64,000 nucleotides of DNA from NCBI GenBank assembly GCA_015689705.1, contig WVSN01000005.1:124001-188000 (forward strand), in the 5' to 3' direction. A program made the translations under genes and the position numbers. The notes beneath the pieces were generated by a model that saw only the letters and a program-made list of their open reading frames with translations, was not told where the DNA came from and made no database searches. How positions within the stretch are numbered: position 1 is the stretch's first letter; every line of letters begins with the position of its first letter. Origin of the DNA: Rhodobacterales bacterium HKCCE3408 (GTDB lineage: Bacteria > Pseudomonadota > Alphaproteobacteria > Rhodobacterales > Rhodobacteraceae). Below, piece by piece: positions 8,424-16,891 of this stretch.

Positions 8424-9986
8424 ATGCCGACCATCCTGCCCCTGACTTTCCTGGCTCCGCTGATCCTGCTGGCCGCCGCGGCGCTTGCCGCGACGCGCCC
8501 GGGCCGCCGGCCGCGGCTGGTGCCAATGCTTTCGGAAGGCGCAGCACTGGTCGTCCTGCTGCTTGCGGTGGCAGGGCTCGGGCAGCTTCTAGCCTTCGGC
8601 CCGGCGCGCGCCACCCTGTTCGATGGGGCCTTCACGCTGATCCTGTCGATGGACGCGATCAGCGCCACGATGGCGCTTCTGGTCGCTTTCGTCGGCTGGA
8701 TCGTCCTTCGCTACGCGCGCAGCTACCTCGACGGCGAGTCGAGGGAGGGTGCGTTCCACGCGCTGATGCTGGCGACCCTTGCCGCGGTGATGATCTTGGT
8801 CCAGGCGGGAAGTGTCGCGGTGCTGGTGCCGGCCTTCGTCGCGGTCGGCACAGGTGTCCGCCAGCTTCTCCTGTTCTACCGCGGACGGCCGGCAGCGCGG
8901 CGCGCCGCCGTCAAATTCGCCATGGTCTGGCATGCCGGCGACGCGGCTCTGGCCGTGGCGGCCGTCCTGATCGTGGTCGCGTACGGCACCGGCGATCTCG
9001 CCGCCCTGCCACTCGGCACCATCGCTGAAACCTCGGTGGCCGCACATGTCGCCGCCGCGCTCCTTGTCCTTGCCGCGGTGCTGAAGACCGCCTCGTTCCC
9101 GCTGCACGGCTGGCTGACGGAGGTCATGGAGGCGCCCACGCCGGTCTCGGCACTGCTGCACGCCGGTATCGTCAATGCGGGCGGGGTGCTGCTGATCCGG
9201 ATGGCGGACCTCATGCAGGGCAGCCCGGGCGCGATGGCAGCTCTGGTGATGATCGGCGGCTTCACGGCGCTTTTCGGTGCGACGGTCATGCTGACGCAAA
9301 GCGCGGTGAAAACGGCGCTGGCCTGGTCGACCGTGGCGCAGATGGGCTTCATGCTCGTGCAGTGCGGGCTCGGCCTCTGGCCGCTCGCGCTTCTGCACAT
9401 CGTCGCCCATTCGCTCTACAAGGCGCATGCCTTCCTGTCGTCGGGTGGTGCGGTCCAGGCGGTCGCCTCGATCCGGAGGCCCGGCCCGGTCGCAGTGCCG
9501 AGCGTCGGCGCAGTGCTGAAATCCTTTGCGCTCGCCCTCGCGCTGTTCGCCGGGATGGCCGCGCTCTTCACCGCAATTTCGGGGCCGAAGACGGCGCAGG
9601 AACTGGCGCTCGGCGCGATGCTGATTTTCGGGGTCGCATACCTCGTCGCTCAGGGCATCGCGGACGCGGCGCCCGTCGAGCTGACCCGGCGGACGGCGCG
9701 CGCCGCGCTTGCCGCCGCGGCCGCCTACTTCCTGTTCCAGATCCTCGCCGAGAAGGGTTGGGGTCCGCACCTACCGGCCGCCCCCGTGCCCGGCCCGCTC
9801 GAATGGGCGATGATCGTTCTCGCCGTTCTCTCCTTCGGCCTCGTCGCCTTCGCACAGGCGGTCTTCCCGCTGTGGTCGCATCACCCGGCCGCGGCCGGTG
9901 TGCGGGTTCATCTTGCCAACGGGCTTTATCTCAACGCGCTGCTCGACCGCCTGATCGGCGGGTTCCGGGTCGTGAAATCCAGCTGA
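8424..9986 (+). CDS. dabB: DabB: proton-conducting NuoL/Mrp-like membrane subunit of the inorganic carbon transporter
   Basis: This 520-residue, very hydrophobic protein has about 13 membrane segments. It carries the proton-antiporter signature LKTASFPLHGWLTEVMEAP followed by TPVSALLHAGIVNAGG, as in complex I subunit L. Followed directly by a DUF2309/UPF0753 gene, it is the DabB half of a DAB (DABs accumulate bicarbonate) complex: ion flux through DabB is thought to power vectorial CO2 hydration by DabA. The ATG at 8424 (GAGG upstream) gives a normal N-terminus; an in-frame ATG at 8373 would add 17 polar residues. The gap to dabA is 15 bases. Confidence 0.9.
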   Translation: MPTILPLTFLAPLILLAAAALAATRPGRRPRLVPMLSEGAALVVLLLAVAGLGQLLAFGPARATLFDGAFTLILSMDAISATMALLVAFVGWIVLRYARSYLDGESREGAFHALMLATLAAVMILVQAGSVAVLVPAFVAVGTGVRQLLLFYRGRPAARRAAVKFAMVWHAGDAALAVAAVLIVVAYGTGDLAALPLGTIAETSVAAHVAAALLVLAAVLKTASFPLHGWLTEVMEAPTPVSALLHAGIVNAGGVLLIRMADLMQGSPGAMAALVMIGGFTALFGATVMLTQSAVKTALAWSTVAQMGFMLVQCGLGLWPLALLHIVAHSLYKAHAFLSSGGAVQAVASIRRPGPVAVPSVGAVLKSFALALALFAGMAALFTAISGPKTAQELALGAMLIFGVAYLVAQGIADAAPVELTRRTARAALAAAAAYFLFQILAEKGWGPHLPAAPVPGPLEWAMIVLAVLSFGLVAFAQAVFPLWSHHPAAAGVRVHLANGLYLNALLDRLIGGFRVVKSS

Positions 9987-10001
9987 TCGGAGGGACCGCA
10001 G

Positions 10002-12377
10002 ATGTTCATCAAGCACAGCCAGATCGCGCCCAAGCGCGTCTCCGGATTGCTGGACGCCGCCGAGGCCGCGATCCGCGCGATCCCACCCGCCTTCCCGCTG
10101 GAAGCAACGGTCGCGGTGAACCCCTTCCTCGGCCAGACCGGCGAAAGCCTCGCGACGACAGCAGCACGGCTCTCGCGAGTGGCCGGAGTGCCGGTGACGC
10201 GGGACCGCGCGGACTATGCCGCCGAGATCAAGTCGGGCGCGATCACCGAGGCCGATCTCTCGGCCGCATTCGAGGCTGCGGGCGGCCCCAAGCCGGACAC
10301 GCTTGCCGGAATCATGGCTGCACTTGGAACGGAGGCGCCCGCTCCCCAACCCCTGCCAACCGTGGCCGATCTGGCGACCAGGGCCACGGGCACGGACTGG
10401 CCATCGGTCATCGAAAAGACCTTCGGGCTCTGGGCTGCCGGGCATTTCGACACCGGTCAGGCGCTCTGGTCGCCTGCACCGGGCCGCGGCGCCTATGCCG
10501 CGTGGCGGGACTGGGCCTGCCATGACCTGACACCGGAAATCGCCGGGCTGACAGGCTTTGCCTCTCATGTCGCCGATGCGCCCGACACGGCCGAACGCGC
10601 CATCCTGCGCGCCTCCGAACGGCTCGGCATCACCAGCGCCGCGGCGGAAACCGTGTTCCACCGGCTGCTCGCCGATCTCGGCGGGTGGGCACAACATGCG
10701 CGCTGGCGTCTCTGGCAGGCCGAACTCGCCGGAGAGACCGATCGGGCGCTCGCCGATCTCCTGGCCATACGGCTTGTCTGGGAGGAGGCGCTGTTTGCCC
10801 ATCTGCCAACGCTCGAGGCGGAATGGCGGCCGGTCGTCACGGCTCATCAGGCACAATTGACCCCGACAGCGGACCAGGTCATCGACGCCATCCTTCAGGA
10901 CGCAGCCGAGCGCGCCTACCAGCGCCGGCTGGCCCATACGCTGACCGGTCCGGCGGAGCGGACAGGGCGGCCTGCCCTGCAGGCGGCGTTCTGCATCGAT
11001 GTCCGGTCCGAGGTCTTCCGCCGCGCGCTCGAGGCGCAGGATGCGGGCATCGACACGATCGGCTTCGCCGGTTTCTTCGGTCTGCCGCTGTCGCACACGG
11101 CGCACGGCTCTGACGTCGTGGAGAACCACCTGCCGGTCTTGTTGCAACCGGGCATGGCCGCGACGAGCCACACCGATCCGGCCAACGAGACCGGAGCGCG
11201 GATCGACGCGCGGGCCACGCGGGCCTGGGGCCGGTTCCGGCAGGCCGCGGTGTCCTCCTTCGCCTTCATCGAGGCGGCCGGCCCTTTCTACGCGGCGAAA
11301 CTGCTGAAACAGGCCCTCGGCTTCGGCGGCCACAAGGCAGCCACGTCGCCGGCGCCCAGGCTGTCGGAAGCGCTCGACGCCGAAGGAAAGGCCAAGCTCG
11401 CAGCGACGGTGCTCAAAGCCATGAGCCTGACCTCGGGCCACGCGAAAACGGTTCTGCTGCTCGGGCACGGCGCGCAGGTCACGAACAACCCTCACGAAAG
11501 CGCCTATCATTGCGGTGCCTGCGGCGGACATACGGGCGAGGTTTCGGCCCGCATCCTCGCACAGCTTCTGAACGACCCGGAGACCCGGGGCGGCCTGCGG
11601 GGGCACGGCATCGAACTCGCCGATGACACCGTTTTCGTCGCAGGCCTGCACGACACGACCACCGACGACATCACACTCTACGCGGCCGATACCGAAATGG
11701 GCCGGTCGGCTGACCTGTCCGAGATCCGTGGCTGGCTGCGCGGCGCGGGCGCCATGGCACGGGCCGAGCGCGCACTGCGGATGGCCGGCGCCACGGCGGA
11801 GAGCGTTCCGGCACGCGCAACGAACTGGGCCGAGATCCGGCCAGAATGGGGTCTTGCCGGATGTGCCGCGTTCGTCGCCGCTCCGCGCACAACGACCGCC
11901 CGCAGAGATCTGGGCGGACGGGCTTTCCTGCACAGCTATCACTGGCAGGCTGACGAAGGTTTCGCGACGCTGGAGCTGATCCTGACCGCGCCGGTCGTCG
12001 TGGCGAGCTGGATCAGCCTGCAATACTATGGCTCTGCCGTAGCCCCGGACGCCTTCGGTGGCGGCAACAAGCTGATCCACAACGTGGTCGGCGGCATCGG
12101 CGTGGTCGAAGGGAATGGCGGCCGGCTGCGGCCCGGCCTCCCGTGGCAAGCGGTCCATGACGGCGAGAGGCTGGCCCACGAGCCGCTCCGGCTGTCGGTT
12201 CTGATCGAGGCGCCGGAAGCGGCGATTACGGAGATCCTGAAGCGCCATCCGGACGTTGCGGCGCTGTTCGACAATGGATGGCTGCATCTCTTCACGATGT
12301 CTGGCGGGCGTGTTGCGTCGCGCTATCGGCCGGGCGGAACATGGACGCCCGAGCAGAGTATCAACGCGGCCGCATGA
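10002..12377 (+). CDS. dabA: DabA: beta-carbonic-anhydrase-like subunit of the inorganic carbon transporter (UPF0753/DUF2309)
   Basis: This 791-residue cytoplasmic protein belongs to the UPF0753 family. The zinc-site residues known from the Halothiobacillus protein are all visible: Cys331 and Asp333 in AAFCIDVRSE, His489 in LLGHGAQVTNNP and Cys504 in ESAYHCGACGGH. The 15-residue spacing between His and the second Cys matches the characterised protein. It would hydrate CO2 unidirectionally, driven by DabB. GGAGGG lies eight bases before the ATG. An intact site argues for an active bicarbonate-accumulating system supplying carboxylases, even without carboxysome or RuBisCO genes in view. Confidence 0.93.
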   Translation: MFIKHSQIAPKRVSGLLDAAEAAIRAIPPAFPLEATVAVNPFLGQTGESLATTAARLSRVAGVPVTRDRADYAAEIKSGAITEADLSAAFEAAGGPKPDTLAGIMAALGTEAPAPQPLPTVADLATRATGTDWPSVIEKTFGLWAAGHFDTGQALWSPAPGRGAYAAWRDWACHDLTPEIAGLTGFASHVADAPDTAERAILRASERLGITSAAAETVFHRLLADLGGWAQHARWRLWQAELAGETDRALADLLAIRLVWEEALFAHLPTLEAEWRPVVTAHQAQLTPTADQVIDAILQDAAERAYQRRLAHTLTGPAERTGRPALQAAFCIDVRSEVFRRALEAQDAGIDTIGFAGFFGLPLSHTAHGSDVVENHLPVLLQPGMAATSHTDPANETGARIDARATRAWGRFRQAAVSSFAFIEAAGPFYAAKLLKQALGFGGHKAATSPAPRLSEALDAEGKAKLAATVLKAMSLTSGHAKTVLLLGHGAQVTNNPHESAYHCGACGGHTGEVSARILAQLLNDPETRGGLRGHGIELADDTVFVAGLHDTTTDDITLYAADTEMGRSADLSEIRGWLRGAGAMARAERALRMAGATAESVPARATNWAEIRPEWGLAGCAAFVAAPRTTTARRDLGGRAFLHSYHWQADEGFATLELILTAPVVVASWISLQYYGSAVAPDAFGGGNKLIHNVVGGIGVVEGNGGRLRPGLPWQAVHDGERLAHEPLRLSVLIEAPEAAITEILKRHPDVAALFDNGWLHLFTMSGGRVASRYRPGGTWTPEQSINAAA

Positions 12378-12438
12378 CGACCGGCTGCCACCGATCGGGC
12401 TGACAGCCGCCATCGACGCCAGGCGAAGAGAAAACCAG

Positions 12439-12475
12439 GCGGCAGGTTCAGCGATGCAGGACCTGCCGCATTTTC
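12439..12475 (+). terminator. Hairpin with T-run after dabA, overlapping a second hairpin
   Basis: GCGGCAGGT (12439-12447) and ACCTGCCGC (12461-12469) form a perfect 9-base stem with a 13-base loop, followed by ATTTTCG. It lies about 60 bases past the dabA stop and fits a moderate intrinsic terminator. A second stem, CCGCA/TGCGG (12466-12470/12477-12481), shares bases with it, so the two cannot form together. The rest of the 268-base gap shows no gene; promoter elements for the exo genes are expected there but none is clear. Confidence 0.5.
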
Positions 12476-12645
12476 GTGCGGAGATGGGAAGATTTCCGCC
12501 GATCCCGGCAACAATCTGCCCAAGCGATCGCGGATCGTTCGATCCCGATTGTTTGCAGGCGCAGAATCCGCCACGGCTACGCCTGTGGGGGCTCCTCGCG
12601 ATCGGTCGCAAGGCTGTCGCGGATCAGCCCGAAGGAGGACGTCAC

Positions 12646-13659
12646 GTGGTGACTGCCCTCGTAGTTGATCGTTCACCAGTACCCCTGATCGTGATCCCGA
12701 GCCTCGACGAGGCGGCGCATATCAGGCGGATCGTCGAGCAGATGAGTGACGCTGTCGGCCGCCATGGCGGATCGGTCGTTGTCGCCGACGGCGGAAGTAC
12801 AGACGGAACACGCGCCATCGTCGCGGAGATCGCCGCGCGGGACGAGCGTGTGCGACTTCTCCATAACCCGCGGCGCTGTCAGGCCGCCGGGATCAACCAG
12901 GCCGTGGACGTCCACGGATCCGGCCACACCCACCTGATCCGGGTCGACGCGCACAGCCTTTATCCGGACGATTTCGTGGACGTTCTGCTTGCCGAAGCCG
13001 CCGCGACCGGCGCGGCCTCGGTCGTCGTCGGCATGGTCGCGCTAGGCGAAGCACTGCTGCAACGGCTGTGCGCGCTGACCCAGAACGCACGGATCGGCAA
13101 TGGCGGCTCGCGTCACCGGCGCCGGGGCGACGGCGCATATGTCGATCACGGACATCACGCCCTCATGGACCTGACCGCGTTCCGGGCCGTCGGCGGCTAC
13201 GACCCCGACTTCACGCATAATGAGGATGCCGAACTCGATCACAGGCTTCAGGCCGCCGGCTACCGGATCTGGCTGACCGGCCGGACGGTGATCGGCTACC
13301 TTCCGCGGACGAGTCTGACCGGCCTCGCCCGGCAGTATTTCAATTTCGGCCGCGGCCGGGCGCGGAACTTTCTGAAGCACCGCAGCAGACCGCGATTGCG
13401 TCAGGTCGCGGTGATCGCGGTCCTTCCGATTCTCGGGGCATCCTATCTCGCGCCGGTTCATCCCGCGTTCGCGCTTCCGGCGATCCTGTGGGCCGGGGTC
13501 GTGGCGCTCGGTGGCGCAGCGCTGGCGCTGTCCTCCCGCTCACCGCTTGCTCTGCTGTCCGGGCCGCTGGCCGTGCTGATGCATACCTGCTGGTCGCTCG
13601 GCTTCTGGAGCTGCGTGCTTCGCCCACCCCGCCCCGTGCCACAGCCGGAGGCCGCGTGA
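12646..13659 (+). CDS. exoA: ExoA-like family 2 glycosyltransferase
   Basis: This 337-residue inverting GT2 enzyme has PLIVIPSLDEAAHIRRIVEQ, VVADGGSTDGTR and RVDAHSLYPDDFVDVLL; acceptor-side motif residues NEDAELDHRLQAAGYRIW follow, and there are hydrophobic segments at the C-terminus. This organisation matches ExoA, which adds the second sugar (beta-1,3-glucose) to the lipid-linked galactose in succinoglycan assembly at the inner membrane. The chosen start is GTG 12646, seven bases after AGGAGG; an adjacent GTG at 12649 is possible. It overlaps exoM by TGATG. The exact linkage cannot be read from sequence. Confidence 0.82.
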   Translation: MVTALVVDRSPVPLIVIPSLDEAAHIRRIVEQMSDAVGRHGGSVVVADGGSTDGTRAIVAEIAARDERVRLLHNPRRCQAAGINQAVDVHGSGHTHLIRVDAHSLYPDDFVDVLLAEAAATGAASVVVGMVALGEALLQRLCALTQNARIGNGGSRHRRRGDGAYVDHGHHALMDLTAFRAVGGYDPDFTHNEDAELDHRLQAAGYRIWLTGRTVIGYLPRTSLTGLARQYFNFGRGRARNFLKHRSRPRLRQVAVIAVLPILGASYLAPVHPAFALPAILWAGVVALGGAALALSSRSPLALLSGPLAVLMHTCWSLGFWSCVLRPPRPVPQPEAA

Positions 13660-14570
13660 TGCAGGTCGATGTGTGCATCTGTACCTTCCGGCGCGACAGC
13701 GTAGGCGACGCCATCCGATCGGTCCTCGCACAGGAGGTCGATGCCGAGGTCTCGATACGGATCATCGTGGCCGACAACGACGATGCACCGTCAGCCCGGG
13801 AGCGGGTTGCCGCGCTGGCAGAAGCCGCCAGCCTGCCAGTCGCCTATCTCCATTGCCCGGCGCGCAACATCTCGGTCGCGCGCAATGCGGCGCTCGAGGC
13901 AAGCGAGGCACGATACCTGGCCTTCCTAGACGACGACGAAATCGCGGACCCCGGATGGATCGCGGCGTTGCTCCGCCGCGCGGAGGAGACCTGCGCAACG
14001 GTGATCCTCGGGCCGGTCGAAGCGCGTTATGCGGATGGTGCGCCCCGCTGGATGCGTCGCGCCGCAATCCACGACACCGCACCCGTCATCGTCCGGGGCG
14101 AGATCCGCACGGGGTATACATGCAACGTTCTGATCGACCGTGCCCGGCCGGAGATCCGCGCCCTGCGGTTCGAGCCGGCTCTTGGCCGGACGGGCGGTGA
14201 GGACACCGCCTACTTCACCGCGCTGCACCGCATCGGCGGTACGATTGCAAGCGCCACCGACGCCCATGTGAGGGAAGTCGTGACCCCCGAACGGGCCTCA
14301 TTCGGATGGCTCGCACGGCGGCGCTTCCGGATGGGGCAGGTCCATGCCCGGGTGGTCCTTGGAGATACATCGGACGGCCGCTGGCGTGCCGTCACACTGG
14401 CCGCTGCAAAACTTGTGGCCTGCGGCGGTCTTGCCCTTCTGAGCATTCCGGACGCGGCGCGACGCAATCCGGCAATCCTGCGCGGTTGCCTTCACGCCGG
14501 GGTCATTTCCGGACTGGTCGGCGGGCGGATGGAACAGGTTTACGGCGTGACCGGGGCAGGTGCGCGATGA
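13659..14570 (+). CDS. exoM: ExoM-like family 2 glycosyltransferase
   Basis: This 303-residue GT2 protein starts directly with the catalytic fold (VDVCICTFRRDSVGDAIRSV, then IIVADNDDAPSARERV) and has LAFLDDDEIADPGW as the nucleotide-sugar and metal-binding acidic cluster. The CTFRR and ADND motifs are hallmarks of ExoM, which adds a beta-1,4-glucose in succinoglycan assembly. Its start overlaps the exoA stop and its own stop overlaps the next ATG (ATGA), so exoA-exoM-exoP are translationally coupled. Confidence 0.82.
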   Translation: MQVDVCICTFRRDSVGDAIRSVLAQEVDAEVSIRIIVADNDDAPSARERVAALAEAASLPVAYLHCPARNISVARNAALEASEARYLAFLDDDEIADPGWIAALLRRAEETCATVILGPVEARYADGAPRWMRRAAIHDTAPVIVRGEIRTGYTCNVLIDRARPEIRALRFEPALGRTGGEDTAYFTALHRIGGTIASATDAHVREVVTPERASFGWLARRRFRMGQVHARVVLGDTSDGRWRAVTLAAAKLVACGGLALLSIPDAARRNPAILRGCLHAGVISGLVGGRMEQVYGVTGAGAR

Positions 14571-16525
14571 ACCAGGGCTTCCAGTCGAGGCGCGGTTTCG
14601 GGCGCGATTTCATCGCCAAGCCGGCGGCCCAGGCCCGCACCGACACCCTGGGCGAGCTTCTTCTGGCCGCGCGCCGGCAGATCTGGATCGCGGTCCTGGG
14701 TATCGCTGCCGGACTCGCCCTCGGCGTTCTTCACTACGCGACCACGCCCAAGACCTACCAGGCCGCGTCCACTATCCTGGTCGAGGAACGGCAGACCGAG
14801 CTGCGCGAGGAGATCGCGGCGACGCTGCCGACTGCGCGCAGCGACACGTCGATGATGAACGAGATGCAGATCCTCGGCTCACTCGACATCGCCGCCGACG
14901 TCGTCCGCACCCTCGACCTGACCGAGAACCCAAATTTCACCGACCCGCCGGAGAGCCTTCTGGGCAGGATCGCGGGCAGTGCAAAATCGCTGATCCGCGC
15001 GCTGATCCCGCAGCCCGCACCGCCGCCCTCCGCGGCGCCCGGAGCCGCCGAGGCAGAGACCGACGGGGCCGTCCTGCGGGCGGCGCAGCGCTTGCGGCTG
15101 CAGACCGACCTTCGCCGCGTCGGACGCAGCTTCGTGGTCGAGATCTGGTACGAAAGCCATGACCCCGCACTCGCCACCGCAATCGTGAACGCCTACGCCG
15201 ATGCCTATCTGGCGGACGGTATCGAGGCCAATGTCGAGGCGGCGATGCGGACAGCCGACTGGATGGATGCGCGGTTGGAGGAACTTCGCGCCGCAGCCCT
15301 TGAGGCGGCGGATGAGGCCGAGCAGTTCCGGCTGGAGAACGGGGCCGCGGACCAGCAGGGTCTGCGCGAACGTGAAAGCCGGGCCGATGCGCTGAACGAC
15401 CTCGTCGAGCGGTTCACGGCGCGGTCGCAGGAAGCCGCGCTGGAAACGTCTTTCCCGACGTCAACGGGCCGCATCCTGTCCCGGGCGCTGCCGCCGCGCG
15501 ATCCCTCTGCGCCGAAGGGATGGCAGGTGCTGGCCGGCGGTATGGTCCTCGGGCTTCTCGCAGCGCTCGGGATCGCGACGTATCGCGAGATGCGCGAGAC
15601 CGGGTTCCGCACCGGCGCCGACGTGACCGATACGCTTGGACTGCCGTTCCTGGGATACCTTCCTACCATCCGGCCGCGCGATACCGCCGGGGCCGATGCA
15701 GCCCAGTCGCCTCGCATCCGGTTCGCGTCGATCCGGAATGCAGACGGCGACGGGGCGCCCGAGCTCCAGCGGCTCATGGTTCGCGATGGTGCCGTTCCGC
15801 TGGATGTCGGAACGCCGGGCGACGCTCTCATGCCCTTGCCGGCGACCTCATTCCTGGCCAGTCGAGCGCCCCGATCAGAGGCCGGCCGTTCGTTCATGAG
15901 CCTCTATGCCAACCTCGACCTCAGCCTGCCGGCCGGACCGACCGGGCGCATCGTCGCTGTTGGGGCGTTGAACAGCGGCGAAGGCGCAAGCCACGTCGCC
16001 GCCAACCTCGCGCACGCGGCGGCCTGCGCCGGGCGCAACGTCCTCCTCGTCGATGCCGATCTCGGGGCCTCGGCGCTGACACGGCGGATGCGGGCAGAAG
16101 GCGCGCCTGGCACGATCGATGTGCTCGACGGCCTCGTGGGCATCCGCGACGCCGTCAGGCACGTCCCGAAGGCCGGACATTCCTTTCTGCCGACCGGCGC
16201 CCAGCCCGATGCTGGCCCGGTCACGTCCTACATGGCCGATTTCGCGACTCTTCTTGCGGAACTACGCGCCGCCTACGACGACATCGTGGTCGACTTGCCG
16301 CCCCTCGCCAGGGCGCCCGAGGTCAAGTCACTCCTTCGCAGCGTCGAACACATGATCCTTGTGACGGCATGGGGTCAGACCCCGAGGACCATGCTGGCGC
16401 GCTGGCTCGAGCATGAAACCGATGTGCACCGCCGCATCCTCGGTATCGTGCTGAATAGGACTGACACTCAGCGTCTGCCGCATTACGGCGTTCCACAGCC
16501 GAGGCTTCAGGCCCGCCCGGCCTGA
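14567..16525 (+). CDS. exoP: ExoP/Wzc-like polysaccharide co-polymerase with degenerate kinase domain
   Basis: This 652-residue protein has a first membrane helix near residues 44-63, a periplasmic Wzz domain with coiled-coil-like stretches (about 220-300), a second helix near 318-340 and a cytoplasmic BY-kinase-like ATPase domain from about 440. The Walker A motif reads SGEGAS where GEGKS/T is expected: the P-loop lysine is Ala474. A'/B motifs are recognisable (VLLVDADLG, DIVVDLPPL). The C-terminal tail has only one tyrosine. It probably controls chain length and export of the EPS, but ATP binding and autophosphorylation look compromised. The start overlaps the exoM stop. Confidence 0.85.
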   Translation: MNQGFQSRRGFGRDFIAKPAAQARTDTLGELLLAARRQIWIAVLGIAAGLALGVLHYATTPKTYQAASTILVEERQTELREEIAATLPTARSDTSMMNEMQILGSLDIAADVVRTLDLTENPNFTDPPESLLGRIAGSAKSLIRALIPQPAPPPSAAPGAAEAETDGAVLRAAQRLRLQTDLRRVGRSFVVEIWYESHDPALATAIVNAYADAYLADGIEANVEAAMRTADWMDARLEELRAAALEAADEAEQFRLENGAADQQGLRERESRADALNDLVERFTARSQEAALETSFPTSTGRILSRALPPRDPSAPKGWQVLAGGMVLGLLAALGIATYREMRETGFRTGADVTDTLGLPFLGYLPTIRPRDTAGADAAQSPRIRFASIRNADGDGAPELQRLMVRDGAVPLDVGTPGDALMPLPATSFLASRAPRSEAGRSFMSLYANLDLSLPAGPTGRIVAVGALNSGEGASHVAANLAHAAACAGRNVLLVDADLGASALTRRMRAEGAPGTIDVLDGLVGIRDAVRHVPKAGHSFLPTGAQPDAGPVTSYMADFATLLAELRAAYDDIVVDLPPLARAPEVKSLLRSVEHMILVTAWGQTPRTMLARWLEHETDVHRRILGIVLNRTDTQRLPHYGVPQPRLQARPA

Positions 16526-16542
16526 ACGGCCACGTCTCCAGA

Positions 16543-16572
16543 TTGACGAAACGAACACGCAAGCGGCATAAT
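16543..16572 (+). promoter_or_regulatory. Candidate sigma-70 promoter for the exoX-like gene
   Basis: TTGACG (16543-16548) and CATAAT (16567-16572) are separated by 18 bases, about 58 bases before the ATG at 16631. This would give the small EPS repressor gene its own transcript, separate from exoAMP. The spacer is slightly longer than the ideal 17 bases. Confidence 0.5.
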
Positions 16573-16630
16573 CTTGCCACTTCGTCCGGTATGCTTGGTT
16601 CGTCCACCCCAAGCCGCGAGTGCGTGTCAG

Positions 16631-16891
16631 ATGCGTTTGCCCTTGTTCATCCTTGTCAATCTGGTTGCAGCAGTCGCGTTCGGCGCCTTGGCATACCGGG
16701 AGGGATACGGGATCGGGGGAATCGCCCTGAGGGTCGTCGTCGTCCTGATCGCGATACAGGTCTGCTACGTGCTCTGGCTCGTGATATCGGCCTGGCTGTC
16801 TCCGTCGGCCGACGAAGACACCGCCGAGACCGAGACCGCAGGCGACACCGTCAATGCGGCCCGGAAGACGGCGCAGCGCTCCGCGCGCTGA
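16631..16891 (+). CDS. exoX: Small ExoX/SyrA-like exopolysaccharide production repressor
   Basis: This 86-residue inner-membrane protein has two hydrophobic helices (LPLFILVNLVAAVAFGALAY and the IALRVVVVLIAIQVCYVLWL stretch) and an acidic, polar C-terminal tail. The second helix with its IQVCY motif resembles the SyrA/ExoX family (consensus like LLQVGYF), small proteins that dampen EPS synthesis post-translationally, probably at the ExoY step. No strong ribosome binding site precedes the ATG, consistent with low dosage. Its last 41 bases overlap the 3' end of the opposing glycosyltransferase gene. Family assignment is by eye; a generic small membrane protein is the alternative. Confidence 0.6.
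   Translation: MRLPLFILVNLVAAVAFGALAYREGYGIGGIALRVVVVLIAIQVCYVLWLVISAWLSPSADEDTAETETAGDTVNAARKTAQRSAR

Noticed and set aside
9771-12611. A 946-codon open frame on the minus strand opposite dabB/dabA.
   Set aside because: It is antisense to dabA, whose zinc-site motifs and DabB partner are unmistakable. The antisense peptide is rich in Arg/Gly/Pro and shows no domain; high GC removes stops in this frame.
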